From NCBI RefSeq assembly GCF_900291015.1, contig NZ_OLKL01000047.1:89489-153488 (forward strand): a stretch of 64,000 nucleotides of DNA, written 5' to 3'. Shown one piece after another: positions 31,397 through 40,617 of the stretch (its first letter is position 1; every line of letters starts with the position of its first letter). The stretch comes from Pseudomonas persica. GTDB taxonomy: Bacteria; Pseudomonadota; Gammaproteobacteria; Pseudomonadales; Pseudomonadaceae. A program made the translations under genes and the position numbers. The notes beneath the pieces were generated by a model. That model was given only the letters and a program-made list of their open reading frames with translations, did not search any database and was not told where the DNA came from.

Positions 31397-33049
31397 TCAG
31401 TTCGCCCAGGCTGGTGTAGCCCTGGCCACCAATGCCGCCACATCCACACCCCGCGGCAACGCCCCATAAACGCGCCCCCCACCCGCCAAGCGGCTGTCGA
31501 TAAACGCATCACTGACCACCGCATTGCCCGCCTCCAGCAACAGCTTGGCCTGCAGCGCCAGGGCAATATCCTCGGTCAGCTGCCGCGCGCGGTACTGCAT
31601 GTCGCCAGTGTCGGCAAACGCCCCCTTGAGGTTGCCGATGTGCGCCGCCAGGCGCGGGTCCCCGTGCCCATCACCCAGCTCGGCGAACAGCGCATCGAGC
31701 ACGCCCGGTTCCTTGGACAAGGCCCGCAACACATCCAGGCACTGCACATTGCCCGAGCCTTCCCAGGTCGAGTTGACCGGCGCTTCGCGGTACAGCCGTG
31801 GCAGGATGCTGTCTTCCACATAACCCGCCCCACCCAGGCATTCGGCAGCCTCGTTGATCATGGCCGGCGCACGCTTGCAGATCCAGTACTTGCCCACCGC
31901 CGTGACCAGCCGGGCGAAATGCGCCTGCTGCGGGTCGTCCAGCTGCTCCAGCGCCTGCCCCATGCGCAGACTCAGGGCCAGCGCGGCCTCGCTTTCCAGG
32001 GCCAGGTCGGCCAGCACGTTCTGCATCAACGGCTGCTCGCTCAGCAGCCGCCCACCGACCTTGCGGTGCGCGCAGTGGTGGGCCGCCTGGGTCAGCGCCT
32101 GGCGCATCAGGGCACTGGAGCCGACCATGCAGTCGAAGCGGGTCATGGCCACCATCTCGATGATGGTCGGCACACCCCGCCCTTCTTCCCCGACCATCCA
32201 CGCCAGGGCACCGCGGAATTCCACCTCGCTGGAGGCGTTGGAGCTGTTGCCCAGCTTGTTCTTCAGGCGCTGGATATAGAACTGGTTGCGGTTGTCGTCC
32301 GGGCGGTGACGCGGCAGCAGGAAGCAGCTCAGGCCTTTGTCGGTTTGTGCCAGGGTAAGGAAGGCATCGCACATCGGTGCCGAGCAGAACCACTTGTGCC
32401 CGACCAGCTCATAGGCCTGGCCCGGGCCAGCGGCACCGACCGGATAAGCCCGGGTGGTGTTGGCGCGTACATCGGTGCCACCCTGCTTCTCGGTCATGGC
32501 CATGCCCAGGGTGACCCCGGCCTTGTGCCGGTCGCCGACGTTGCGCGGGTCGTATTCGCAGGCGAGGATCTTCGGCAGCCAGTACTCGGCCAGCTCAGGC
32601 TGCAGCCGCAGCGCAGGCACGGCAGCGAAGGTCATGGTCAGCGGGCAGCCGGTACCGGCCTCGGCCTGGCTGTGCAGATAAGTCATCGAAGCCCGCGCCA
32701 CATGGGCGCCAGGGCGGGGTTCGGCCCACGGTAGCGAAGGCAGGCCGTGCTCGACGGCGGTGCGCATCAGTTCGTGGTAGGCCGGGTGGAATTCGACCAG
32801 GTCGATGCGATGGCCGTAGCGGTCATGGCTGCTGAACTCCGGCTTGTGCGCATTGGCCAGGAAACCCGCCTGCATCAACGGGCCACCGGCCAGGGCCCCG
32901 TAGGCATCGATCCGCGACTCGGCCCAACCCGCGCCAAAGCGCCGCGACCATTCCTGTAGCGGCAGGTCGAGGCGGTACAGGTTGGCACCGTCGAGGGGCG
33001 GTGGCTGGTTGGTGACTTCGTGGGTTTCAGCGTACTGGTGCAGGTTCAT
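31397..33049 (-). CDS. AidB-like acyl-CoA dehydrogenase family flavoprotein
   Basis: The 550-residue protein matches AidB, an FAD protein of the acyl-CoA dehydrogenase superfamily that is induced by alkylation stress in E. coli and binds DNA. The start THEVTNQPPPLDGANLYRLD is typical. TEKQGGTDVRANTTRA, WFCSAPMCDAFLTLAQT and ECLGGAGYVEDSILPRLYRE are conserved dehydrogenase blocks, and the last carries the Glu-type active site region. ATG 33049 has AGGAGC upstream. Next to a LadS-type kinase gene, which does not explain its role. No ada gene is seen here. Confidence 0.85.
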   Translation of the reverse strand: MNLHQYAETHEVTNQPPPLDGANLYRLDLPLQEWSRRFGAGWAESRIDAYGALAGGPLMQAGFLANAHKPEFSSHDRYGHRIDLVEFHPAYHELMRTAVEHGLPSLPWAEPRPGAHVARASMTYLHSQAEAGTGCPLTMTFAAVPALRLQPELAEYWLPKILACEYDPRNVGDRHKAGVTLGMAMTEKQGGTDVRANTTRAYPVGAAGPGQAYELVGHKWFCSAPMCDAFLTLAQTDKGLSCFLLPRHRPDDNRNQFYIQRLKNKLGNSSNASSEVEFRGALAWMVGEEGRGVPTIIEMVAMTRFDCMVGSSALMRQALTQAAHHCAHRKVGGRLLSEQPLMQNVLADLALESEAALALSLRMGQALEQLDDPQQAHFARLVTAVGKYWICKRAPAMINEAAECLGGAGYVEDSILPRLYREAPVNSTWEGSGNVQCLDVLRALSKEPGVLDALFAELGDGHGDPRLAAHIGNLKGAFADTGDMQYRARQLTEDIALALQAKLLLEAGNAVVSDAFIDSRLAGGGRVYGALPRGVDVAALVARATPAWAN

Positions 33050-33221
33050 CGGGGGCTCCTGGATCCGGGTAGCTTGAGAGACCCAGTGAAGCACTCTGTA
33101 CGAGTCAGTCAAAGTGACATTAATGACTAAACATGTGGTGGGGAGCGCATGTGTTGAGGATGCATCAGGGCTGACTGGTGTTCGCCACGACACCTGCCAG
33201 CCCCAACCTAAAGCCATGCCT

Positions 33222-35210
33222 TCACAACGACCGCCGCGTCTGCAAGATGTCCGGGCCCATCTGCACCTGCGAAACAGCCATGTTCAAACTCAACTCGAAC
33301 CGGCTCCCCAACCCCCGCGTCGACTCGTGCGACAACCGCGCCCCCAGCAACTCCCCCATCTGCCGGCAAATCGACAAGCCGATCCCCAGCCCGCCATAAT
33401 GCCGGGTCATCGAGCCATCGACCTGGAAGAAGCGCTGATACAGGGTCGACTGGTCCAGGTCATCGAAGCCAATACCGCTGTCGCTGACAATGAAAGTCAG
33501 CGCCAGGTCATCCGTCCCCGCCCGGCGGCCACGCACCTGAATCATCACCCCGCCCTGGTGGGTGAACTTCAGCCCGTTGTCCACCAGGCATCCCAGGCAG
33601 TGGGCCAGTTTCTGGCCGTCGCCCAGCAGCTCGTCCGGCAAGTCGGCGGGGATGTCCAGGCTCAGGTACAAGCCTTTGCCCAAAGCCCGCCCGGCATAAC
33701 CGGCGCGCAAGCCCTGCAACAGGGTACGCAGGCTGAACGGCGCCGGCTGCGCGCGCAGGCGGCCGGCCTGCAGTTCGGACAGGGTAAGAATGGCATCGAC
33801 CATCTCCATCATGCCCTGGGCCGACCCCACCGCCGTTCGATGGTACTGGGCCATTTCGGCCTCCATCGGCAGGGTGTGCATCAGCTCCAGCGAGCCGATC
33901 ACACCATTCATCGGCGTGCGCAGCTCATGGGTCACGCTGGCCAGAAACTCGTCTTTCAGGCGGTTGCTCCTGGCCAGTTGCAAGTTCAGTTGCTCCAGCG
34001 TGCGCCCAGTGTCACGCAAGGTCTGCGCCTGCTGCTCGCGCAGGCTGTTGATACGGTCGGCCAGCGCCAACGACAGCAAGGCCACCTCCAGCGCCGAGCC
34101 CAGCTGGCTGGCATACATGGTGATGAACACGTTTGGCAGGTAGCCCAGCACCATCAGGGTATTGACCAGGCCACCGAGCAGGAACGCCGTCCAGGCGATG
34201 ATGAACCAGCGTGCCACGCGCAAGCCACGCCACCAGGCGTACAGCCCGGCAGCGAAGATGCTCACGGTAAACAGCAAGGCCAGCACCGTGGCCATGCGCA
34301 GGGCGACGCCGTAGGGCATGCTAACCGCCAGCAGCATGACCAGCGCGCCACCCAGCATCAGCAGCTGCAGCAGCCAGTCTAAACCACGGCTGACGCTGCC
34401 AAGTTGCAGGAAATGCCGGGCGAACTGGCAGCCGAACAGGCCAGCGGCCCCGATGAACAGCGGCGTCGAGGCATTCGCCCACCAGGGGCTGTCCGGCCAG
34501 AAGTAGGCCACACCGGCGCCATTCACCGACACCTGGTAAAAACCGAACGAAGCGATATAGAGGATGTAGTAGAGGTAGCTGACGTCGCGCACGCTGAGGT
34601 AGATGAACAGGTTGTACACCAGCATCACCAGCAGTACGCCGTAGATCATCCCCAGCACATAAAGGCGCGTGGGCTGCTGCTCCATGTAGGCCTCGGCGGA
34701 CCACAGTGCCAGCGGCGCCTGCACCGAGCCCTGGCTGTGCAGGCGCAGGTAGGCGGTGGTTACCTGGCCAGGCACCAACGGCAGCTCGAACAGGTAGTTG
34801 TTCTGCCGGATCTGCCGGCTGTCGTAGGGCAAGGCATCACCGGTGCGCTGGACCAGGCGGTAACTGCCACTGTGGTCGGGCAGATACAGCTCGAGGTGGT
34901 CCAGCGGTGGATAGGCCAGCTCCAGCAGCCATTGCCGTGGGGCGGTGCCGGGCGCGGCGACAGGGCGCAGTTCGACCTTGATCCAGAACACCGAGGTAGA
35001 ATAACCGGCGTTCAACACGTCTTCGTGGTGGCGGCGAAAGTACTTGGCGAACCCAGGGGCACTGACCTGGGCGATGCTGGTACTGCCATCGCGGTCTTCA
35101 TAAACCTGCATGGCCTTGCCCAGCGGAAGATGCCGGGTAGCGTCGTCGAAATCGACGGCTCCAGCCAGCATGGGCAGCAAGCCCAGAAGCACAATCAGCA
35201 AATAGCGCAT
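33222..35210 (-). CDS. ladS: LadS-like sensor histidine kinase, lacking the receiver domain
   Basis: A 662-residue membrane kinase. The signal peptide is followed by a periplasmic 7TMR-DISMED2 domain, then seven transmembrane helices (7TMR-DISM) near residues 180-385. A HisKA box with the phosphorylated histidine in SVTHELRTPMNGVIG lies near residue 428, and a HATPase domain has HCLGCLVDNGLKF, DSGIGF and YGGLGIGLSICRQ. P. aeruginosa LadS has this architecture plus a C-terminal receiver; here the protein ends at LGSRFELSLN plus 18 residues. Only 172 bases separate it from the aidB-like gene. It is next to thiD, as in P. aeruginosa, which supports orthology. LadS feeds the GacS/GacA-RsmA switch there. 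Confidence 0.85.
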   Translation of the reverse strand: MRYLLIVLLGLLPMLAGAVDFDDATRHLPLGKAMQVYEDRDGSTSIAQVSAPGFAKYFRRHHEDVLNAGYSTSVFWIKVELRPVAAPGTAPRQWLLELAYPPLDHLELYLPDHSGSYRLVQRTGDALPYDSRQIRQNNYLFELPLVPGQVTTAYLRLHSQGSVQAPLALWSAEAYMEQQPTRLYVLGMIYGVLLVMLVYNLFIYLSVRDVSYLYYILYIASFGFYQVSVNGAGVAYFWPDSPWWANASTPLFIGAAGLFGCQFARHFLQLGSVSRGLDWLLQLLMLGGALVMLLAVSMPYGVALRMATVLALLFTVSIFAAGLYAWWRGLRVARWFIIAWTAFLLGGLVNTLMVLGYLPNVFITMYASQLGSALEVALLSLALADRINSLREQQAQTLRDTGRTLEQLNLQLARSNRLKDEFLASVTHELRTPMNGVIGSLELMHTLPMEAEMAQYHRTAVGSAQGMMEMVDAILTLSELQAGRLRAQPAPFSLRTLLQGLRAGYAGRALGKGLYLSLDIPADLPDELLGDGQKLAHCLGCLVDNGLKFTHQGGVMIQVRGRRAGTDDLALTFIVSDSGIGFDDLDQSTLYQRFFQVDGSMTRHYGGLGIGLSICRQMGELLGARLSHESTRGLGSRFELSLNMAVSQVQMGPDILQTRRSL

Positions 35211-35475
35211 ATAGCCCCAGCATGGCCTGTCCGGTCGAGTCGCGGTAGCCTCCCATCCGTTTGAGACGACGTGATCCGGCAGAACCCGTTTGTAGAGTTA
35301 TCCGAGCACTCTAGCATAGCTTCGCAACCTGGTAATCGACCATATCCAATCACAAAGAAACGGCTCTAAATCAATGCTTTCACAAATAAACAAGAATAAA
35401 ATCTGACCTTATGATCAACAAAACTCGTTTGTAGGACGATCCGCCCAAACAGGATTGGTGATAAGCTCGCCGACC

Positions 35476-36273
35476 ATGAATACCTACAGCTCCCGCCCCG
35501 TTGTCCTCTGTCTCTCCGGCCACGACCCCAGTGGCGGCGCCGGCCTGCAGGCAGATATCGAAGCCCTGATCGCCCAAGGCTGTCACGCCGCACCCGCAGT
35601 GACCGCCCTGACCGTGCAGGATACCGTCAACGTTTCCGACTTCCGCGTGCTTGACCGCGAGTGGGTGCTGGCCCAGGCCAACGCCGTGCTGGCCGACGCC
35701 ACGGTGGCCGCCGTCAAGCTGGGCATGCTCGGTTCGATCGAGATGGTCGACACCGTCGCCGAACTGCTGGCCACCCACCCGCACCTGCCGCTGGTCTGCG
35801 ACCCGGTGCTGCGTGCCGGTGGTGGCGGCCGCCTGGGCAAGGACGAAGTGGGCTACGCCCTGCGCGAACGCCTGCTGCCGCTGGCGACCATCGCCACGCC
35901 GAACCTGCCCGAAGCCCGCATCCTTGCCGAACTGCCCGAAGGCAGCGCCGACGAGTGTGCCGAAAAACTGTTGCCGTTCTGTAGACACCTGCTGATTACC
36001 GGCGGTCACGGCGACGAAGACGAAATTCACAACCGCCTGTACAGCCGCGACGGCCAGCGCCACACCTGGACCTGCCAGCGCCTGCCGGGCAGCTACCACG
36101 GCTCGGGCTGCACCCTGGCCAGCGCCCTGGCCGGCCGCCTGGCCCTCGGCGAGCAACTGGAAAGCGCCGTACGCAGCGCCCTGGACTACACCTGGCGCAC
36201 CCTGCGTGACGCCGAACAGCTGGGCAAGGGCCAGTTCGTGCCGCGCCGTCTGCCGCTGGATTTCTGCTCCTGA
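35476..36273 (+). CDS. thiD: Hydroxymethylpyrimidine/phosphomethylpyrimidine kinase
   Basis: ThiD phosphorylates HMP and HMP-phosphate in thiamine synthesis. The 265-residue protein has CLSGHDPSGGAGLQADI at the start and AVKLGMLGS, DPVLRAGGGG and GSGCTLASALAG (phosphate loop) in family order. ATG 35476 gives the family start. It heads thiD-thiE-hemL, with 13 bases to thiE, so it is an operon. Confidence 0.94.
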   Translation: MNTYSSRPVVLCLSGHDPSGGAGLQADIEALIAQGCHAAPAVTALTVQDTVNVSDFRVLDREWVLAQANAVLADATVAAVKLGMLGSIEMVDTVAELLATHPHLPLVCDPVLRAGGGGRLGKDEVGYALRERLLPLATIATPNLPEARILAELPEGSADECAEKLLPFCRHLLITGGHGDEDEIHNRLYSRDGQRHTWTCQRLPGSYHGSGCTLASALAGRLALGEQLESAVRSALDYTWRTLRDAEQLGKGQFVPRRLPLDFCS

Positions 36274-36286
36274 CACGAGGCCTTCA

Positions 36287-36910
36287 ATGAAGCTACGCGG
36301 TCTGTACGCCATCACCGACAGCCAGCTGCTCGCTGGTCGTTTCCTGTCCCATGTCGAGGCGGCACTGGAAGGCGGCGTGTGCCTGCTGCAGTACCGCGAC
36401 AAAAGCGACGACGCCGCGCGCCGCCTGCGTGAAGCCGAAGGGCTGATGAAGCTCTGCGAGCGCTACGGCACCCAGCTGGTCATCAACGACGATGCCGAAC
36501 TGGCCGCGCGCCTGGGCGTCGGCGTGCACCTGGGCCAGACCGACGGCCCGCTGACCCCGGCCCGCGCCTTGCTCGGCCGCCAGGCGATCATCGGTGCCAC
36601 CTGCCACGCCAGCCTCGAACTGGCCGCCCAGGCTGCCAGCGAAGGTGCCAGCTACGTGGCCTTCGGCCGCTTCTTCAACTCCGTCACCAAGCCAGGCGCC
36701 CCCGCTGCCAACATCGAACTGCTGAAGCAGGCTCGCGCCCAGGTGAAACTGCCGATCGCGGTGATCGGCGGCATTACCCTCGACAACGCCGCTGCGCTGG
36801 TCGCCCATGGCGCCGACCTGCTGGCGGTGATCCACGGCCTGTTCGGTGCCGACAGCGCGCAGGAAGTCACCCGCCGCGCCCGCGCCTTCAACGCCTTGTT
36901 CGCATCCTGA
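36287..36910 (+). CDS. thiE: Thiamine-phosphate synthase
   Basis: ThiE joins HMP diphosphate and thiazole phosphate into thiamine phosphate. The 207-residue TIM-barrel protein shows GLYAITDS at the start, QYRDKS, INDDAELAARLG, VHLGQTDGPL and AVIGGITLDNA, all typical. It lies 13 bases after thiD and 16 bases before hemL. Confidence 0.94.
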   Translation: MKLRGLYAITDSQLLAGRFLSHVEAALEGGVCLLQYRDKSDDAARRLREAEGLMKLCERYGTQLVINDDAELAARLGVGVHLGQTDGPLTPARALLGRQAIIGATCHASLELAAQAASEGASYVAFGRFFNSVTKPGAPAANIELLKQARAQVKLPIAVIGGITLDNAAALVAHGADLLAVIHGLFGADSAQEVTRRARAFNALFAS

Positions 36911-36926
36911 TTCGAGAGAACCTTCC

Positions 36927-38210
36927 ATGTCCCGTTCCGAAGCCCTGTTCGCCCAAGCCCAGAAGCACATCCCCGGTGGCGTCAACTCGCCAGTCCGCGC
37001 TTTCAAGAGCGTTGGCGGCACGCCGCTGTTCTTCAAGCATGCCGAAGGCGCCTACGTCGTTGACGAGGATGACAAGCGCTACGTCGACTACGTCGGCTCC
37101 TGGGGCCCGATGATCCTCGGCCACGGCCACCCGGACGTGCTGGACTCGGTACGCAAGCAGCTGGAGCACGGCCTGTCCTACGGTGCGCCAACCGCCATGG
37201 AAACCGAAATGGCCGACCAGGTCTGCTCGATCGTGCCGTCGATGGAAATGGTGCGCATGGTCAGCTCGGGCACCGAAGCCACCATGAGCGCCATCCGCCT
37301 GGCCCGTGGCTACACCGGCCGTGACGCCATCATCAAGTTCGAAGGCTGCTACCACGGCCACTCCGACAGCCTGCTGGTAAAGGCCGGTTCGGGCCTGCTG
37401 ACCCAGGGCGTGCCAAGCTCGGCGGGCGTGCCGGCGGACTTTGCCAAACACACCCTGACCCTGCCGTTCAACGACATCGCCGCCGTCGAGAAAACCCTCG
37501 CCGAGGTCGGCCAGACCGTCGCCTGCATCATCGTCGAGCCGGTGGCCGGCAACATGAACTGCGTACCGCCGGCGCCAGGCTTCCTTGAAGGCCTGCGCGA
37601 GCAGTGCGACAAGCACGGCGTGGTGTTGATCTTCGACGAAGTGATGACCGGTTTCCGCGTCTCGCTCGGCGGCGCCCAGGGCCACTACGGCATCAAGCCG
37701 GACCTGTCGACCTTCGGCAAGATCGTCGGTGGCGGCATGCCGGTCGGCTGCTTCGGCGGCAAGCGTGAAATCATGGGCTGCATCGCCCCGCTCGGCCCGG
37801 TCTACCAGGCCGGTACCCTGTCGGGTAACCCGCTGGCCATGGCCGCCGGCCTGACCACCCTGAAGCTGATCAGCCGCCCGGGCTTCCATGCCGAGCTGAC
37901 CGACTACACCAGCCGCATGCTCGACGGCCTGCAACAGCGCGCCGATGCCGCTGGCGTGCCGTTCGTCACCACCCAGGCAGGCGCCATGTTCGGCCTGTAC
38001 TTCAGCGGTGCCGACGACATCGTCACCTTCGACGACGTGATGGCCAGCGATGCCGATCGCTTCAAGCGTTTCTTCCACCTGATGCTCGACGGTGGCGTGT
38101 ACCTGGCACCGAGCGCGTTCGAGGCGGGCTTCACCTCCATCGCCCATGGCGACAAGGAACTGCAGATCACCCTGGATGCGGCTGAAAAGGCCTTTGCAGC
38201 CCTGAAGTAA
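36927..38210 (+). CDS. hemL: Glutamate-1-semialdehyde 2,1-aminomutase
   Basis: This PLP enzyme turns glutamate-1-semialdehyde into 5-aminolevulinate, feeding heme synthesis. The 427-residue product carries IPGGVNSPVRAFKSVGG at the start, SSGTEATMSAIRLARG, FDEVMTGFR and the Schiff-base lysine in STFGKIVGGGMPVG near residue 265. It closes the thiD-thiE-hemL unit, an arrangement known in Pseudomonas. ATG 36927 follows thiE by 16 bases. Confidence 0.96.
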   Translation: MSRSEALFAQAQKHIPGGVNSPVRAFKSVGGTPLFFKHAEGAYVVDEDDKRYVDYVGSWGPMILGHGHPDVLDSVRKQLEHGLSYGAPTAMETEMADQVCSIVPSMEMVRMVSSGTEATMSAIRLARGYTGRDAIIKFEGCYHGHSDSLLVKAGSGLLTQGVPSSAGVPADFAKHTLTLPFNDIAAVEKTLAEVGQTVACIIVEPVAGNMNCVPPAPGFLEGLREQCDKHGVVLIFDEVMTGFRVSLGGAQGHYGIKPDLSTFGKIVGGGMPVGCFGGKREIMGCIAPLGPVYQAGTLSGNPLAMAAGLTTLKLISRPGFHAELTDYTSRMLDGLQQRADAAGVPFVTTQAGAMFGLYFSGADDIVTFDDVMASDADRFKRFFHLMLDGGVYLAPSAFEAGFTSIAHGDKELQITLDAAEKAFAALK

Positions 38211-38225
38211 TGCAGTGTCTGTCCC

Positions 38226-38321
38226 GGCCCTTTCGCGGGTAAACCCGCTCCCACAGGGACTGCGCAACCCTTGAAAGCGGCGCGGTCCCTGTGGGAGCGG
38301 GTTCACCCGCGAAGAGGCCGG
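38226..38321. repeat. Inverted REP pair after hemL
   Basis: GGCCCTTTCGCGGGTAAACC and its inverted mate CCTGTGGGAGCGGGTTCACC, with about 30 bases between them. It sits about 16 bases after the hemL stop. Confidence 0.88.
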
Positions 38322-38467
38322 TACAGGCAATAAATACCCATGCACAATCAGCTGACTTCCCCATCCAAGCAGAAATTCGAGTAAAACTTTGTAAGGTTGG
38401 CGCTGCTTATCCCATAATGTGCCACCAGAGACATTGGCCGCAGCTTTGCAGAGGTAAGTCGATCCCC

Positions 38468-39013
38468 ATGAACCGCACCGGCCGCGCCCTGACCCTGGGC
38501 TGCCTGTTGCTTCTTCAGCCCCTGCTGGCCCTGGCGGAGGGCGGTAACTCGTTGCTGATTCCGGCGACGGGCCGCTGCACCTTGAACGTTCAGCCTGAAG
38601 ACCTGGCAAACGCCCTCAAGGCCTGCGAGCAGACGGCAACCACGGGGGATGCCCAGGCGCAGTTCGAACTGGGCGAGTACTACTACACGCAAACACCAAA
38701 AAACCTGAACAAGGCCCTGGACTGGTTCCAGAAGGCGTCGCTGCAAGGCCACGCCGACGCCCAGTACCGCCTGGGCGCCATGTTCTTCCGTGGCGAAGGG
38801 GTCAAGGCCAACAATGTGCAGGCCTATATCCTGCTGAAGATGGCTGCGGTGAACGGCGCCGAAGATGCGCTGGACATGGCCGACGAAGTGACCGAGCAAA
38901 TGCCCCGCGACGAGCTGGAGCATGCCACCCAGGTGCTCGGCCAGATCTTCCGCAAGTACCTGCTGGAACTGCAGAACGCCGAAGGGCGCACGCCGTTCTC
39001 ACCACTCCCCTGA
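38468..39013 (+). CDS. SEL1-repeat protein with a signal peptide
   Basis: The 181-residue product has a signal peptide (LTLGCLLLLQPLLALAEG) and two to three SEL1-type repeats of about 36 residues (GDAQAQFELGEYYY, then GHADAQYRLGAMFF with GEGVKANNVQAY). A helical tail follows. Such solenoid proteins mediate protein contacts in the envelope. Function unknown. The gene stands in the usual Pseudomonas place between hemL and a DUF1820 gene. Confidence 0.82.
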   Translation: MNRTGRALTLGCLLLLQPLLALAEGGNSLLIPATGRCTLNVQPEDLANALKACEQTATTGDAQAQFELGEYYYTQTPKNLNKALDWFQKASLQGHADAQYRLGAMFFRGEGVKANNVQAYILLKMAAVNGAEDALDMADEVTEQMPRDELEHATQVLGQIFRKYLLELQNAEGRTPFSPLP

Positions 39014-39016
39014 GGC

Positions 39017-39343
39017 TTACTTCTCCGGCATCGGCATCGGGAACGGCATCACGTTGCCGCCGCCCTTGGCTTCGCTGATCTTCGCCGTGCCCAGGCGCTC
39101 CACCTCATCGATGCGCACGATCGAGTGCATCGGCACGAAACTACGAATTACCCCCTCGAACTGGCTCTTGAGCTTCTCCTCGCTCGGGTCCACCACCAGC
39201 TGCGAGCGCTCGCCGAACACAAATTCTTCGATTTCCAGAAAGCCCCACAGGTCGCTCTGGTAGATCTGCTTGGCATACATCTCGAAGACCTGCCCCTGGT
39301 TGAGGAAGATCACTTTATAGATGGCAGGTTCACGTTTGCTCAT
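39017..39343 (-). CDS. DUF1820 family protein
   Basis: The 108-residue protein begins MSKREPAIYKVIFLNQGQV and has WGFLEIEEFVFGE and SIVRIDEVERLGTAKI, which match DUF1820. It is soluble, likely beta-rich, of unknown function. ATG 39343 is favoured; the upstream in-frame extension has no support. It ends three bases from the SEL1 gene, convergent with it. Confidence 0.85.
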   Translation of the reverse strand: MSKREPAIYKVIFLNQGQVFEMYAKQIYQSDLWGFLEIEEFVFGERSQLVVDPSEEKLKSQFEGVIRSFVPMHSIVRIDEVERLGTAKISEAKGGGNVMPFPMPMPEK

Positions 39344-39418
39344 GTTCGGCGGGATAACACATGCGTAAGAAAAGGCGGGCATCATACCAGACAGCCTTGC
39401 TGATCTGTGTTGCCTGCC

Positions 39419-39516
39419 CCGGCCTCATCGCCGGCAAGCCAGCTCCCACAGGTGCCGCGCTATCCCCAGACCTGCGCAGTACCTGTGGGAGCTGGCTTGC
39501 CGGCGATAGGGCCGGA
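39419..39516. repeat. Inverted repeat pair of the CGCCGGCAAGCCAGCTCCCAC type
   Basis: ATCGCCGGCAAGCCAGCTCC (left) and GGAGCTGGCTTGCCGGCGAT (right) form a pair of the second REP variant seen in this window (also at 51141-51231). Between DUF1820 and ybeZ, where miaB would normally lie. Confidence 0.85.
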
Positions 39517-39618
39517 ACAGCCCGTACATACCGTTGAACGTTTCAGTGCTTTCGCCACTGCCATTCAAGGGTTATTCTTGAGTTCACATCCATTGCCGTC
39601 GAGCGGCTAAAAACGACC

Positions 39619-40617
39619 TTGAACGCACCCATACAACCCCATCGTTTCATCCTCGAACCTTTCGAGGCCCACCGTTTCGCCAACTTGTGCGGCCAGTTCG
39701 ACGAGCACCTGCGCCTGATCGAACAGCGCCTGGCCATCGAGATCCGCAACCGCGGCAATCAGTTCGAGCTGATCGGCGAACCCAAGACCACCTCCGCTGC
39801 CGAACAGCTGCTGCGCCGTCTCTACCGCGAGACCAAGGCCAATGACCTGTCGCCGGAAACCGTGCACCTGTACCTGCAGGAATCGACCGTCGAGAACATC
39901 GACAACCCGGCCGTCAACGAGGTCAGCGTGTCGCTGCGCACGCGCAAGGGCAACATCCGCCCGCGCGGGGTCAACCAGCAACGCTACGTCAAGGAAATCC
40001 TGGCCAACGACATCAACTTCGGCATCGGCCCGGCCGGTACCGGCAAGACCTACCTGGCCGTGGCCTGCGCCGTCGACGCGCTGGAGCGTGAACAGGTGCG
40101 ACGCATCCTGCTGGTGCGGCCGGCGGTCGAGGCGGGCGAAAAGCTCGGCTTCCTGCCCGGCGACCTGGCCCAGAAAATCGACCCGTACCTGCGCCCGCTG
40201 TACGACGCCCTGTACGAAATGCTCGGCTTCGAACACGTGGCCAAGCTGATCGAGCGCCAGGTGATCGAGATCGCCCCATTGGCCTACATGCGTGGCCGCA
40301 CCCTGAACAACAGCTTCATCATCCTTGACGAAAGCCAGAACACCACGCTGGAACAGATGAAGATGTTCCTTACCCGTATCGGCTTCGGCTCCACCGCGGT
40401 CATCACCGGTGACATCACCCAGGTCGACCTGCCCCGTGGCACCAAGTCGGGCCTGGCGCACGTCATCGAGGTGCTGAGGGACGTTCCGGGGATCAGTTTC
40501 ACCCACTTCCAGCCCAAAGATGTGGTTCGTCACCCACTGGTGCAGCGCATTGTCGAGGCCTACGACCGCTTCGATGCCCGCCAGGCCAAGCCCGAGGCGC
40601 CCGGCAAAGATGCTTGA
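39619..40617 (+). CDS. ybeZ: PhoH-like ATPase YbeZ
   Basis: A 332-residue P-loop ATPase working with YbeY on ribosomal RNA. The N-terminal KH-like part (HRFILEPFEAHRFANLCG) precedes the PhoH domain with Walker A GPAGTGKTYLAVA near residue 137 and Walker B FIILDESQNT near 235, and the GDITQVDLPRG motif. The frame has no ATG near the family N-terminus; TTG at 39619 gives MNAPIQPHRF, with no good ribosome site in front. The stop overlaps the ybeY start by eight bases, and ybeY-corC-lnt follow. In E. coli and P. aeruginosa miaB precedes this gene; here it does not. Confidence 0.92.
   Translation: MNAPIQPHRFILEPFEAHRFANLCGQFDEHLRLIEQRLAIEIRNRGNQFELIGEPKTTSAAEQLLRRLYRETKANDLSPETVHLYLQESTVENIDNPAVNEVSVSLRTRKGNIRPRGVNQQRYVKEILANDINFGIGPAGTGKTYLAVACAVDALEREQVRRILLVRPAVEAGEKLGFLPGDLAQKIDPYLRPLYDALYEMLGFEHVAKLIERQVIEIAPLAYMRGRTLNNSFIILDESQNTTLEQMKMFLTRIGFGSTAVITGDITQVDLPRGTKSGLAHVIEVLRDVPGISFTHFQPKDVVRHPLVQRIVEAYDRFDARQAKPEAPGKDA

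Noticed and set aside
33050..33221. A receiver domain for the LadS-like kinase hidden by a frameshift
   Set aside because: Only 172 bases separate the two genes, too few for a receiver of about 120 residues, and no DD or K motif was seen.
35211..35475. TPP riboswitch before thiD
   Set aside because: The 265-base spacer lacks the CTGAGA and ACCTGATC-type motifs of the TPP aptamer.
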